A stretch of DNA of 64,000 nt from Utricularia gibba (lineage: Eukaryota > Streptophyta > Magnoliopsida > Lamiales > Lentibulariaceae): assembly GCA_002189035.1 (NCBI GenBank), contig NEEC01000012.1, positions 1,736,001 to 1,800,000 of the forward strand. Direction: 5' to 3'. Under the pieces are notes generated by a model. That model was not told the origin of the DNA. It did not search any database and saw nothing but the letters and a program-made list of their open reading frames with translations. The translations under genes were made by a program, and so were the position numbers. The first letter of the stretch is position 1, and each line of letters begins with the position of its first letter. Positions 1-11,799 of this stretch are shown piece by piece.

Positions 1-489
1 TTTCAGTGGATGTTATTTTAGCTAATGAATCTATTCCTGTTTGAATCCTTCAACTTTTAGTTCTTGAGTTCAACATGATTATTGTTCTCACAATCCTTTA
101 CTCTGTATTTAGGTGTAATACAGAGTTAAGAGGAAGACAAGAGGAAGATTCTGCCTAAGGTAGTTTTATGCCTAAGGACTCTCTTGAATGACAAGAGGAA
201 GATTCTGGTGTGGAACCTAATCAAATCACATCCACTTTATGGTTTCTATGCATTCACGTTATTTTATGTGCTCCTTCACCCCTGCAACTTGTTCACTTTA
301 ATGTAAATGTAAAGGACTTCGAGAAATTGCAATCATTCCCTGTAGATTCGATTTTTGATTGTCACACTACATTAATTTCTGTGATTTATATAGGAGAATA
401 GTTAGGTTTATAAATTTCTTTTGATATGTTGAACAAGCAAAACTGCTACATTTAGCATTCATTCTCAACATTCATTAGGTGACGTGGAC

Positions 490-1672
490 ATTTTTAATTC
501 CTAGTAAAAGGGACTTATATATCATACTATGCTCATTTGTCACCAAAATGGAGAAACTCTTAGGTCACCTTATGAAATTCATTCAGACAGATAACGCACA
601 AATTCAAAAATCATATTGTGAAATCTCATACTAATTTAGATGGCATATCCCAACAGTTTTCATGCCCATACACAACCCAAAAAAATGATAAGAGTCAAAC
701 GTAAACATCAACATTTACTAGAAGCTACTCGAGTATTGCTTTTTCAATCTTCTTTGCCTAAGAAATTTTGGGACGAGGCACTCCTCACGGTCACTTATAT
801 TATAAACTAAATTCCTTCATCGGTTTTAAGTTGGAAGAGACCCATTGAGGTGCTGATGGGAGAAGCACCAGATTATTCCTTTTTTAAAATGTTTTGATTG
901 CATATGCTATGCAAGTAACTTGTCCTCAAACCGTGATAAATTAGATCATTGGGCTAGGAAGTGTATTTTCCTTGGCTATCCATTGGTATCAAAGGGCTAT
1001 AAACTCTATAATATGGATAATCATGACATTTTTGTTTCCATGGATGTGGAATTCTATGAATTCACATTTCCCTATCAAGTGGCTCATGCATTACCTAATA
1101 ATCCAATCACTTTGCCCTCACCATCTTTTGAGTCTGACTTCAACACCTTAGGCCACAACACATCGGTATCTGTTGTTTTTGAGATTACTGTCCATACCCC
1201 TAATGATCATACTACTTCTTTTGAGCATATGGAGCCTGACTTCCCCTAGCCAACTTTGTTAAAAAGTGACACTCCTGTCCCTTTAACCTTTTTCCAGCCT
1301 CATAACACTTCCACATTAGCCGATATTGGTCGCCACCCCTTTCACCGAAGCACAAGACCACATCAATATCCCGATTGGCATAAACACTTTGTCCTTTCAT
1401 CCAATCTTAGGGGCTTACAATCAGCCATCTTATCTACCAATTCCAACTCACATCCTTTGATACCTCCTTGTATATTATCAGACATTGATGAGGATGTGAA
1501 AGCTCTTACATCTATGTTCTTTGAACCATGTTTTTATTAACAAGCAAAAAGATACAAGAAGTGGAGGCACCCATGCAAGAAGAGTTGGTTGCCCATGAGC
1601 GAAATCACCCCTAGGACAATCTAGACTTGCCACTCGGACAGCACACTATTCCATCCAAGTGGCTCTACAATA
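490..1672 (+). mobile_element. Degenerate Ty1/Copia pol fragment (integrase to start of RT)
   Basis: Conceptual translation in shifting frames gives Copia polyprotein landmarks in the right order: an integrase part near 720-800 (LPKKFWDEA), then from 920 a well-preserved stretch with [16 protein letters not shown] and KGYKLYNM. A proline-rich linker near 1350 (RPHQYPDWHKHFV) follows, and then the start of the reverse transcriptase near 1520-1660 (EPCFY, QAKRYKKW). Stops and frameshifts interrupt it throughout, so it is a dead copy. No LTRs, primer binding site or gag are recognisable. The family assignment is firm; the ends are approximate. Confidence 0.85.
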
Positions 1673-1739
1673 GTGAAATATATATATATAAGAGTTTATA
1701 TTTTCTTATATATAGAAGAGTTTACAATCTACAGCCTAG

Positions 1740-2240
1740 GCAATAACATTTTCTTTGAATTTAAAGTATTTGTGGAGGAACAACTTGGAACCTATATCAA
1801 GATGTTACTTTTTGATTGTGGAGGTGAGTATATCTACACTAACTTAACAGTTTTGTGTGAAAGATAAGTTTTGTGATAGATCTATCCTAACATGACTTAG
1901 TGCTTACTTCAAAAACATTTATCTGAATGTTTTTGGGAAGAAGTTATTTCTACAGTTATGTATTTACAAAACATAATTCTATCTTGAGATATGTGGCAAA
2001 ACTCCATACAAGCTTCTTAGAGGTAAACAAGATATTGGTCATGTGTGTATATTTGGAAGGCTGTGTCATGAGATGATTTCTGAACAAAAGAGGTAAAAAT
2101 TAGATAAGAGATTAAGATTTACCATTTTTATTGATTATAATAATATTACGAAGGGATCTCAAAATATTTATCCAGATATTGAGTCCATATGTGTAAGGAA
2201 AATGTAGCTTTTGATAAAAAAACAAGAGTATTCACTCAAC
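1740..2240 (+). mobile_element. Second degenerate Copia integrase fragment
   Basis: A second integrase-like stretch lies just downstream of the first and restarts at an earlier part of the domain, so it is a separate insertion or a rearranged piece and not a continuation. The visible signature is FVEEQLGTYIKMLLFDCGGEY (positions about 1770-1825, the catalytic D and GGEY context). ECFWEEVISTVMY, KTPYKLLRGKQDIGH and a decayed IFGRLCHEMISEQKR segment follow in changing frames. It contains stops and frame changes and is not functional. Confidence 0.75.
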
Positions 2241-2686
2241 AACAGTCATATTGTTTGTAAATCACATGCAAATAGTGATCTTGAAAATCAACCCATACAT
2301 CTTTCTTGTGAACAATTAATAACTACTCACATGGTGTATTCTTGAAGCATTTTTGTTCATATCATATGATACAAGTGTAATTAATTGATTGTAATTTTAC
2401 AAGTGCACAAAAAATTAAAATAATAAATGAAAATCGTCATCTCTATGAGGGATTGATTATTTGGAGTTTCTTAAAAATGACAAAATAAGAAATTATAATA
2501 ATACGAAAAGATGAGTTTTAAATAATATAGAAAGCTAACTTTTTAGATAAGGTTCCATCTTATTAAAACTCAATCATGTGTGTGTATAAATCTCAAAAAA
2601 TTATTCTATTGCAAAAATTTTAGGAATATTATTCTAAAATAGTGTTATTTGGTAAATCTTTTTTTAGAAAGCAAATAGGAACTCAA

Positions 2687-3548
2687 AAATATTGAGAAAG
2701 GAAAATGTAAAATGGTAAAATAACCTAAAATAGATAAGAAAAATTATTTTTATATTACAAAAATCATTTAAACCAACATTTATTGTTTATCCACATGGTG
2801 CCAAATATTTTTCAGCATCCACCGCCACCACACGCGCCGCCACCACACGCGCCGCCACCACCCACCTCCTCCGCATCCGCCGCCAGACGTAGCCGTGCTC
2901 GCAGCGATGGCCCCTGCCCCAGCCCCTAGAACCATCATTCCTCCATTGCTCCTCGTGGCACCCGCACCATGAACCGGCGGAGTCGAACCCTTATATGCGC
3001 GGTAACAATTCAGTATCACGGAAGACAGGATGATGAAGACAATAAAACCAAAAATGAAGTACCAGAAAAATATGAAGGGAAACACTACTGAAACCATGAC
3101 ACGAGATCGTGTTGCTGATTCCTTTCTACCTGCTCTCTTTATATAGCGAGTCAAGACAAGGATAAGCACGAGGAAACTTCCAAGGTCAACAGTGCAAAAC
3201 ATCCTTAATTATTGATGAGTTGAACATAAATGTTTGAAACCGCCGTACATGCGTTGACATTCCACAATGGATAGGTAGAAACCCAAATTCTGTCTGGTAT
3301 TGAACCTAGCTTGGATTCTCGTTCTTATTATTTCTATATCATATACATTTGGAATAAGTATAAAAGCCCTCTAACTGTTTGATATCTGTATTGATAATAT
3401 TTTTTATTTTCTTTTAGGAATTGGTACGATGAACATTACAAAAATATCGTTTCTTTAAAATAAATTGATGGTTTCTAAACTTTTTAGTTAGAATTATATT
3501 TTCATATGTATTGAAATTTGTATGATTCTTTTACTCGATGGATGCCTA
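2687..3548. repeat. Duplicated block, copy 1
   Basis: This block matches 4267-5025 in the same orientation at high identity, including non-coding flanks (for example AAAATCATTTAAACCAACAT at 2759 and 4344). Copy 1 carries about 90 extra bases near 3370-3455 that copy 2 lacks. Each copy contains one minus-strand reading frame. The Copia remnant on the minus strand lies between the two copies, so the spacing suggests a segmental duplication with insertion or a transposon-mediated copy. Confidence 0.85.
2780..3202 (-). CDS. Small membrane protein with Gly/Trp-rich tail, copy 1 (unrecognised)
   Basis: A 140-residue reading frame that I do not recognise. It begins MFCTVDLGSFLVLILVLTRY, a short hydrophobic segment, followed by basic residues (RAGRKES). 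A second long hydrophobic segment covers about residues 38-65. A small-residue region (VLGAGAGAIAAST) comes next, then a Gly/Cys/Trp-rich tail with a repeated WWRRV unit built from a minisatellite at 2818-2875. The paralogue at 4378-4767 keeps the same architecture although the two differ at many positions and by in-frame indels, which argues that the frame has been under some constraint. An alternative is a transposon-borne or non-coding frame. No promoter or intron evidence was found. Confidence 0.45.
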   Translation of the reverse strand: MFCTVDLGSFLVLILVLTRYIKRAGRKESATRSRVMVSVVFPFIFFWYFIFGFIVFIILSSVILNCYRAYKGSTPPVHGAGATRSNGGMMVLGAGAGAIAASTATSGGGCGGGGWWRRVWWRRVWWRWMLKNIWHHVDKQ

Positions 3549-3719
3549 TTTTGTGAGTAAGGTGATAGATTGTTACGTGAACAAAAATTGCTTAATCCAA
3601 TAGTCTTTGCCCATGCTGAATTTAGGGTATGGGATTTTACAATCAATATCATAAACAAGATCGATTTTGCATCTTGATGTGTATTCAATAATTGGTAGTT
3701 TTGTATCAATACCGAACTC

Positions 3720-4220
3720 CCAATTGCAGGTATTGCTCATTGAAAATAATGATAGAGTTCAGATAAGTTATAATACGTAGAAACCCAAATTTTGTCTTCC
3801 ATCCGGGTTGTGTTTCACCTTAAATATCCATCGATTTTTTAGAGAAATTTTTCCAGCAAGAAGTTTCACAAGGTCATAGGTATCGTTTTTCCTTAAAGAT
3901 GTCATTTCTTCCTACATTGGCTCCATCCATTTCTCTATTTCAGGTGAGTTCAAGGCTTACATTACTGCCTGCGGTTCTCCCTCTTCGGTTATCAGAGCAA
4001 TATCAAACATTTCTTGATGAGGGAACATGTTGTCTCGATGATCTTCTCAAATTAGGTACTTCCTTTTGATTTGAGTTATCAACAGGTCGAGGAGTTGGTT
4101 CTGGTTCTGAGGGCCTACTTGGTGAATTGAGGCAGTTCAACCTTTCTGAATTTTCAGGTGTTAATCTGACCTTCATTACCTGATTAGTGTCATTTTGTTA
4201 TGGTATGTCAAGGATAGTTT
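3720..4220 (-). mobile_element. Degenerate Copia pol fragment (linker and start of RT), minus strand
   Basis: Read on the minus strand, this stretch encodes the Copia linker (RRSSRQ near 4040, then EEGEPQAV) and the start of the reverse transcriptase domain (EKWMEPM, EEMTSLRKNDTYDLVKLL, KNRWIFKVKHN near 3800-3960). Frameshifts and stops are present. It lies between the two duplicated blocks at 2687-3548 and 4267-5025. No LTR was seen. Confidence 0.8.
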
Positions 4221-4266
4221 CATTTTCCAAAAAAAAATCAGATTCATAAAAACTTGCAAAATCTAA

Positions 4267-5025
4267 TAAAAATATTGAGAAATGAAAGTGTAAAATGATA
4301 AAATAATCTAAAATAGATATGAAAAACTATTTTTATATTACAAAAATCATTTAAACCAACATTTATTGTTTATCCACCTAGTCCCAAATATTTTTCCTAA
4401 TCCACCACCACCACCCCCCACCTCCTCCGCATCCGCCACCAGACGTAACCGTGCTCGCAGCGATGGCCCCTGCCGCTGCCCCAGCCCTAGCCCCTAGAAC
4501 CATCATTCCTCCATTGCTCCTCGTGGTACCCGCACCATGAACCGGCAGAGTCGAACCCTGACATTCGCGGTAACAATCCAGTATCGCGGAAAACACCGTG
4601 ATGAAGACAATGAAATCAAAGAAGCACCAGAAAGCAATCAAGAGAAACAGAAGTGAAGGCATGGCACGAGATCGTCTTGTTGATTCCTTTCTACCTGCTC
4701 TCATTATATAGCGAGTCAACACAAGGATAAGCACGAGGAAACTTCCAAGGTCAACAGTGCAAAACATCCTTAATTATTCTTGAGTAGAGCATAAGAATTT
4801 GAAATCCGCCGTACATGCGTTGACATTCTACAATGGATAGGTAGAATCACAAAATTCTGTCTGGTACTGAAGCTACTTTGGATTCTCGTTCCTAATACTT
4901 CTACATCATATACATTTGGAATAAAACGTTTTTTTAAATAAATTAATGGTTTCGAAATTTTTTAGTTAGAATTATATTTTCATATGTATTGAGATTTGTA
5001 TGATAATTTTACTCTACGGATGCTT
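4267..5025. repeat. Duplicated block, copy 2
   Basis: Direct repeat of 2687-3548 (see copy 1). The match runs through the minus-strand reading frame, its upstream sequence (GCCGTACATGCGTTGACATT in both) and a downstream AT-rich tail ending near TACTCTACGGATGC. Copy 2 lacks about 90 bases present in copy 1. Confidence 0.85.
4378..4767 (-). CDS. Small membrane protein with Gly-rich tail, copy 2 (unrecognised)
   Basis: A 129-residue paralogue of the frame at 2780-3202. The N-terminal 20 residues are identical, two hydrophobic segments are kept (about residues 7-20 and 37-60), and the stretch RSNGGMMVLGA and the SGGGCGGGG run are shared. Differences include substitutions and indels in multiples of three (extra AGAA, no WWRRV repeats), and the tail ends WWWWIRKNIWD. 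I cannot assign a function. The conserved frame between copies is the only support for coding. Confidence 0.45.
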   Translation of the reverse strand: MFCTVDLGSFLVLILVLTRYIMRAGRKESTRRSRAMPSLLFLLIAFWCFFDFIVFITVFSAILDCYRECQGSTLPVHGAGTTRSNGGMMVLGARAGAAAGAIAASTVTSGGGCGGGGGWWWWIRKNIWD

Positions 5026-5029
5026 AACA

Positions 5030-7600
5030 TTTCTTTTTTGTGTGTTAATTAATAAATAAATAAGATAGCACTTTGATACTTTAATATATTTTGTGTGGAT
5101 GATATTTGGTCTTTGATATTTTGTTTTATCACACTTTATCCAATGAAAAATGTTAGCTTGTAGTTGATAACAATTTAATACTCTGTTGATAACATCAGCA
5201 AAAGAACAGTTTTATTAATTGTGATTGAAAATCACAACTTAACTAAACATTATGACTCTTATTTTATTATTTCTAAAACATTGTATCAAACCATATGCTC
5301 TAACTTCTAAGAGTATTATAGTAACTTCTCATGTTATCCAATTACTAATTTTGCCGTGTGATCAAATTTTGCAATCGGCAAAAATTATTGTAACTTAATA
5401 CACTTCATTTTATACATTATGACACATATTTGAAAACAAGACAACATTATGAACATTTTTTGAAATTACACCATTGAAAAATCAGATATAGCCATTGTAA
5501 TTATGTATCATATCCACTCCCCCCCACCCTTCCCTCTACCACATGGCGTATACAAGCATGGGTTATACTCGCATAAATTTTTTGTAAAAAAGATAATCAA
5601 TTTCACAGAAATTATGATATATTTTAAGATAATTAGTTATATTAAAATTTTATATATCCAAATAATTATTTGATTTACTCAATACTATGAATCATAATAC
5701 TTTTTAAATAAAGAATATTGTATCCCATTTTGTGTAAATTAACAATGATTTCCGTATCTACAATATATACAAACATCATTTATGCATAACTTAGTTTCAA
5801 ATATTTAAGAAATTATGTATATATACCATCAGAGTGTATTATTATAACTTAAAAAAGGTAGCACAATGTTCAATAAATGAATAGATTTCAAATAACATCA
5901 TTCGTACTTTGTAACCCATGGTAGTTCATAGTGGTTTCGTCAGTTCATCTAAGTGCCTTGTGCCTTTCCAGTTAGTGTCATGTTGGACGGAAGAAACTTT
6001 ACATTTCTGATTACCATGTTTTGTTTTTTGGTGCATTTCTTTATTGAAATGCAAACCGTAAACATGATAAAATGGCCACACGGGCATCGCATACACGAAA
6101 GCCATGCTCGTCTTGAGCAAAAAAAGGTCACATGGGCATGGTTTTATAACTAACCCATCTACGTAGTGTCAAAAAAAAGATAATGTATAAATATAAAAAT
6201 ATATTTATTTTTTGTAATTAAATCATTACGATAGTTATAAAAAGATTAATATATAATCTTATTATAATGTAATATTATAAATTATCATAATAATGAAAAA
6301 CATAAATTTTGTGATAATTACACGACGTTACACATCCCAGCTTACCAAAGTCGTGCATATATTTAATGGTTTACCATGTGAACATCGAATAATCATATAA
6401 TAATTTAATAGGTGACAACATATTTTGTAGCAAAATACATTTTATTAGATAAAGACTAATTAAAAAAATCTATTATTCATTGAGTTATTATTAAGATGTT
6501 TATTGAAAAAGTATGTGGTTGCATAAGTTCCAACCATTTGTCAATTTACCAATGGTTCCATTGTATTCTTTTCTCCTGCTTCCCCTTTGTTAGGCTCAGC
6601 TACAACTCACTTTTCCTTGGCCAAAGTCTCCTCGTGCAAAATTATGAACGACAAAGTTTTGTACGTCAAAATTGTGCAAGATAAAGACATTTTTACCCAA
6701 ATTATGACAGTGAAGCACTGCACGGCAACTACTATTGTCCTAGATGAAAGCTGGGCCGGGCCTGTTGGGACAACACTTTCACTTATAGTAACTGTTGTCC
6801 AAGTTGAAAATACCATTTTACCCCTACCTTAAACAGATTATGCTAATCCCATGGCGTGAACCCACCCGCAGGACATGACCAGCCCCAATTGGAATCGCTC
6901 TCCCGGACTCCGCACTCTATTTTATTGGGCCAGGCCCATTATAGGTCAAATAGAAATCCACCACGAGGGGCCCACACCTTTGACCAATGATAAAAGATGT
7001 ATTTATTTATAAAAGTGAATTATTTCAGTATCTATGGATGTCAAAATAAACGCAAGTATGTTTATTGTCGGAAAATAAGCAGTACTTTTAGTACAACCTT
7101 GCGCGAGTTGATCCGGGTCATCTTCATGAGATCATTGATACCAGACCCGGTTAGGGAAAAGAATATTAAAATGTAGTTAAATTATTTTCTTGTATTTTAT
7201 TGGCAATCGGTCAATGCACCCAGGCTTGGCAGATCCGAATGCACTTTTGACCATACACAACAATATTATTAAAAAAGGAATATAATATTCACTCTAATTT
7301 ATTTATTTACTGTTAAGATCACAATCACATATTCCACTCAATCCCCGTTCTTTATCTTAGCATTTTAAACATTTTGGCATTAATGTTATTAAATACGAAC
7401 GATTTTTATTTCAAAAAAAATGTCGAATTTAGAAACGTTTTTTTTTTTTAGGAATCTGGACATGGACAACTTCTTGTATTTCATGAAAAATGCGTTGAAT
7501 GATCAAATTATGGTTTAAAACTGGGAGATATATTTGGGGAAGCAGATTGTGGGGAAAGTGAACATTCATTTTCCTGAATCTTGAGAGCAAAAACTAACAA
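5030..7600. other. AT-rich spacer without recognisable genes
   Basis: Mostly A/T-rich sequence with short reading frames that have no family signature (for example a 66-residue frame at 5953-6153 with overlapping antisense frames). Positions 6900-6960 hold a TGGGCC/GGCCCA pair of the site II type found in plant promoters, but no gene follows closely on either strand. I see nothing else supportable. Confidence 0.5.
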
Positions 7601-8900
7601 GTAGAATCAGGAATGCGATGAAGAAGCGAATTAGGGTTTTTGACAGTGTGATCCTCTCCTCTTCTGAACTTTTATTACTGCATCAGAACGTTGGGTGGTT
7701 CCTCGCTTCAGACACGACTGTCGTGTACAATTCGAGTTGTCCACATCCCAAACTTTTTTTAATCCTCAATTTAATTGAATAAGACTTTAATATGCTATTT
7801 CCTGTGGGTGGAACAGATGTTTCTGCTGTACGCTCCCTTTCTCTTGACCCCTAGTCTGCATTCCAGCTTTCTTTCATATCAACATTCAATTTCCACATTC
7901 TGGGTGAGCGACCTGTAACACCTACAACTACATGAGAAGAGAAGCAAGGACACAGAGGAGCTCCAACACAAACCATAGGCTCTTAAGCACTTTGGTTGTA
8001 CTTAACACTGCAGCTGCTTCAAACACACAAACCCCACGCGAAACAAGGACCAGGTTTGGGTAGGAAAGAGGGACTCGAGAGTTGCAATATTTAGGAAGAT
8101 GTCCAACCGGAGGCAGCAGCAGCAGCATCAGCAGCAGGAGCTCCAAGTGATTCCCTGCAACCTAGGAATTGATGAATTCTCGATAATTGACCTAACTCAG
8201 GAGTCCCTCTCAACTGTCAACCGGATATGGGCACCCTCCTTACTCAACTGTCGCCCTCACCCCTGCCCTCGTACCCCCACATACCCCAACTCCCTTCCTC
8301 ACAGTCACATGCATGTGTATGTTCCCCGTCCTTACCATTTCTTTTCTTTTTCTTTTAGTACTCATCCCAAAAAGACATCACCCCCGTGACCCAATTCGCC
8401 TCTCAAGAGTCGAGCACATTATTGTTTTGGCGCCACCAAAGCATACATTATCAACATATCAACACACAGATGACAGATGCAACAACATGATTGCTATCAC
8501 TGTGACGATATTTTGTGTCACGTGACGAGATAAACATAACATTGACTGCAATAATACAGTTAGTTAATGGAGGGGGAAGTGAGTCCGGGAGCTCATGCCC
8601 ACATTTCGTAATTTGCGCCATGTTGTAAATGTAACTGGAAATGCCTGTGAGCGGCACAGAGGTTTTTTAATGAGGTGGGCATCGACTTGTTTTCATCATA
8701 TTTCCTTGTCAACTGCACTGCGTCGTCACCTGATCTGGAGCCGCCCGCGAATCACCGCCTCCCACGTTGCCCAAGCCCCACGTGTTGCATCAGAACCGCA
8801 ATAATTGACACAAGTGGGAGTGCGGGCCCCGCCACAATGAAATTTCAAAAATTGGCAAGTATTCATTCTAATGTATATATTTATTTATTTATTTATATTT
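7600..8900 (+). other. Possible transcribed region with a short CAG-rich reading frame
   Basis: This region is less AT-rich than its surroundings. On the plus strand an ATG at 8099 opens a 96-residue frame beginning MSNRRQQQQHQQQELQVIPC and continuing with an acidic/hydrophobic stretch (IDEFSIIDLTQES). The glutamines come from a CAG repeat. The second half of the frame looks like random proline/serine-rich translation. It could be a first exon, a small gene or a non-coding RNA; no family is recognised. A palindromic CACGTG lies near 8778. Confidence 0.25.
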
Positions 8901-10365
8901 CCCCCATCAAAAATTAAAAAAAATTAAGACAAAAACCCATATAATTATTTATCAAAAAAATATATATTTATTTAAGGATAAATAATTTTGAAATATTAAA
9001 CTATGTTATTATGAAAGGTGAGGAGAGTGAGTTGGCGGTCGTACCAAGGGAGCTACGAGGTTCATAAGGAACCACATGATACTGGGCCGAAAAGGGCCCC
9101 TGGCCCACGAATCAGCCAAGATGTGGGCCCTCCCTCTCACCCCACCATCGCGTATCTAATTATTTATTTATTTAAAGTAACCTCCATGTGTTCCGTGACT
9201 ACAGCTGCTAATGTCGCTTAATTTTCGCTAATCCCCTCTCTAATCATCTACGCAATGATAAACTTGTACTTTTGTATGTTAAGCGCAATCAAGCCTAACA
9301 ATAGCGTCTCTCTGTGCTACAACTTTTTTGCTATAAAAACATATTTTGGAAAAATATTGCAAATTACAATTCAATCCCCTTAACCAAACAAATTATTTTC
9401 TTACTAAGGGTAACTTTGTATTCATATTTCATAAAACTCCATAAAATATAATTTAGAAAGGTGGGCCCTCTGTTACATTAAAACAAGAAATATTCATGTT
9501 TTTGAAAAAAAAATGTTTAAAAAATTTTTAGAAATTTGATTTTTGCTTTAAGTTTAAGCAATCGTAAGTTATATCACAAATTATGTATTTGATATCTAAG
9601 AATAGAAGACATATGAGATATAATTTGATTTATGTAATTGTTTTATGGAGAATTTCATTTCATATAAAAAGATAAATAGAGAGATATTTATTTTTTAAAG
9701 AGATATAAATAAGAAAACATGTGTTAGTGTAAATATAATTAGCCCTCCATTTGTGTATACTACCAAATGTTCAATAAATGAATATTTGAGTGGTGGTATA
9801 CATAACTAGTATATACATATATGTATATAAGTTAATTAAATAACTGCTTATGTGTAAATTTAGTTATAAATCTTTTATAATATACTATCAAATATCTTGT
9901 AATTAACATAAGGTTTTGTTTTAATTAAAAATTAAGGTATCCCATAGAAGGTCCATTTCATGGAGGAATGATGTTTGAGTTGTGGAAGCAAATTTTAATT
10001 TTTAAAATGGCCGACAATTGTTATAGCGACTACTGAATGATGCTGACATGTTTACATAAATAAACATCACTTCCAGGTCACAGCAGGCATTATTATTACT
10101 TTATTTTTAAAATGAAAAAGGTGTATCATTCTGATTATTATATTTTATATAAGTCGATGTTATTTAATTTTATTTTTCGGGAATGAAATTAATAATAACT
10201 ATATAAAAAGAGGTCTGATTCTAGGGTCAGAAAATAAAAATATATGCATATAATGTTGAATAATTAATTGGAGTCATTTTTATTTTATTTATTTGTAATG
10301 CTTTTTTTGTTTATTAGTTATTAACGGTAATTATCTAATTTATTCAACCAAAAAAATGAGAAAAC
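8900..10365. other. AT-rich spacer upstream of the GA 2-oxidase gene
   Basis: A very AT-rich spacer with poly-A/T runs and TATA-like words. Apart from the proximal promoter of the downstream gene, I see no gene, RNA or clear element here. Confidence 0.5.
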
Positions 10366-10369
10366 TACC

Positions 10370-10377
10370 TATAAATA
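10370..10377 (+). promoter_or_regulatory. TATA box of the gibberellin 2-oxidase gene
   Basis: TATAAATA lies 70 bases upstream of the ATG at 10447. With usual plant spacing, transcription would begin near 10400 and leave a pyrimidine-rich leader of about 40-50 bases (TTTCTCTCTCTGTTC at about 10411). Confidence 0.75.
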
Positions 10378-10446
10378 GACGGGCAGCTCCTTCCTCCCAA
10401 CGTATCCATATTTCTCTCTCTGTTCTGCAAAGCCGCCGCCGTCACC

Positions 10447-11773
<1,327 letters not shown>

Positions 11774-11799
11774 TCACATGGCCTCATTTCCATCATCTC

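Noticed and set aside
1-2300. An intact LTR retrotransposon around the Copia fragments
   Set aside because: No paired LTRs, primer binding site or gag were found, and the frames are broken throughout.
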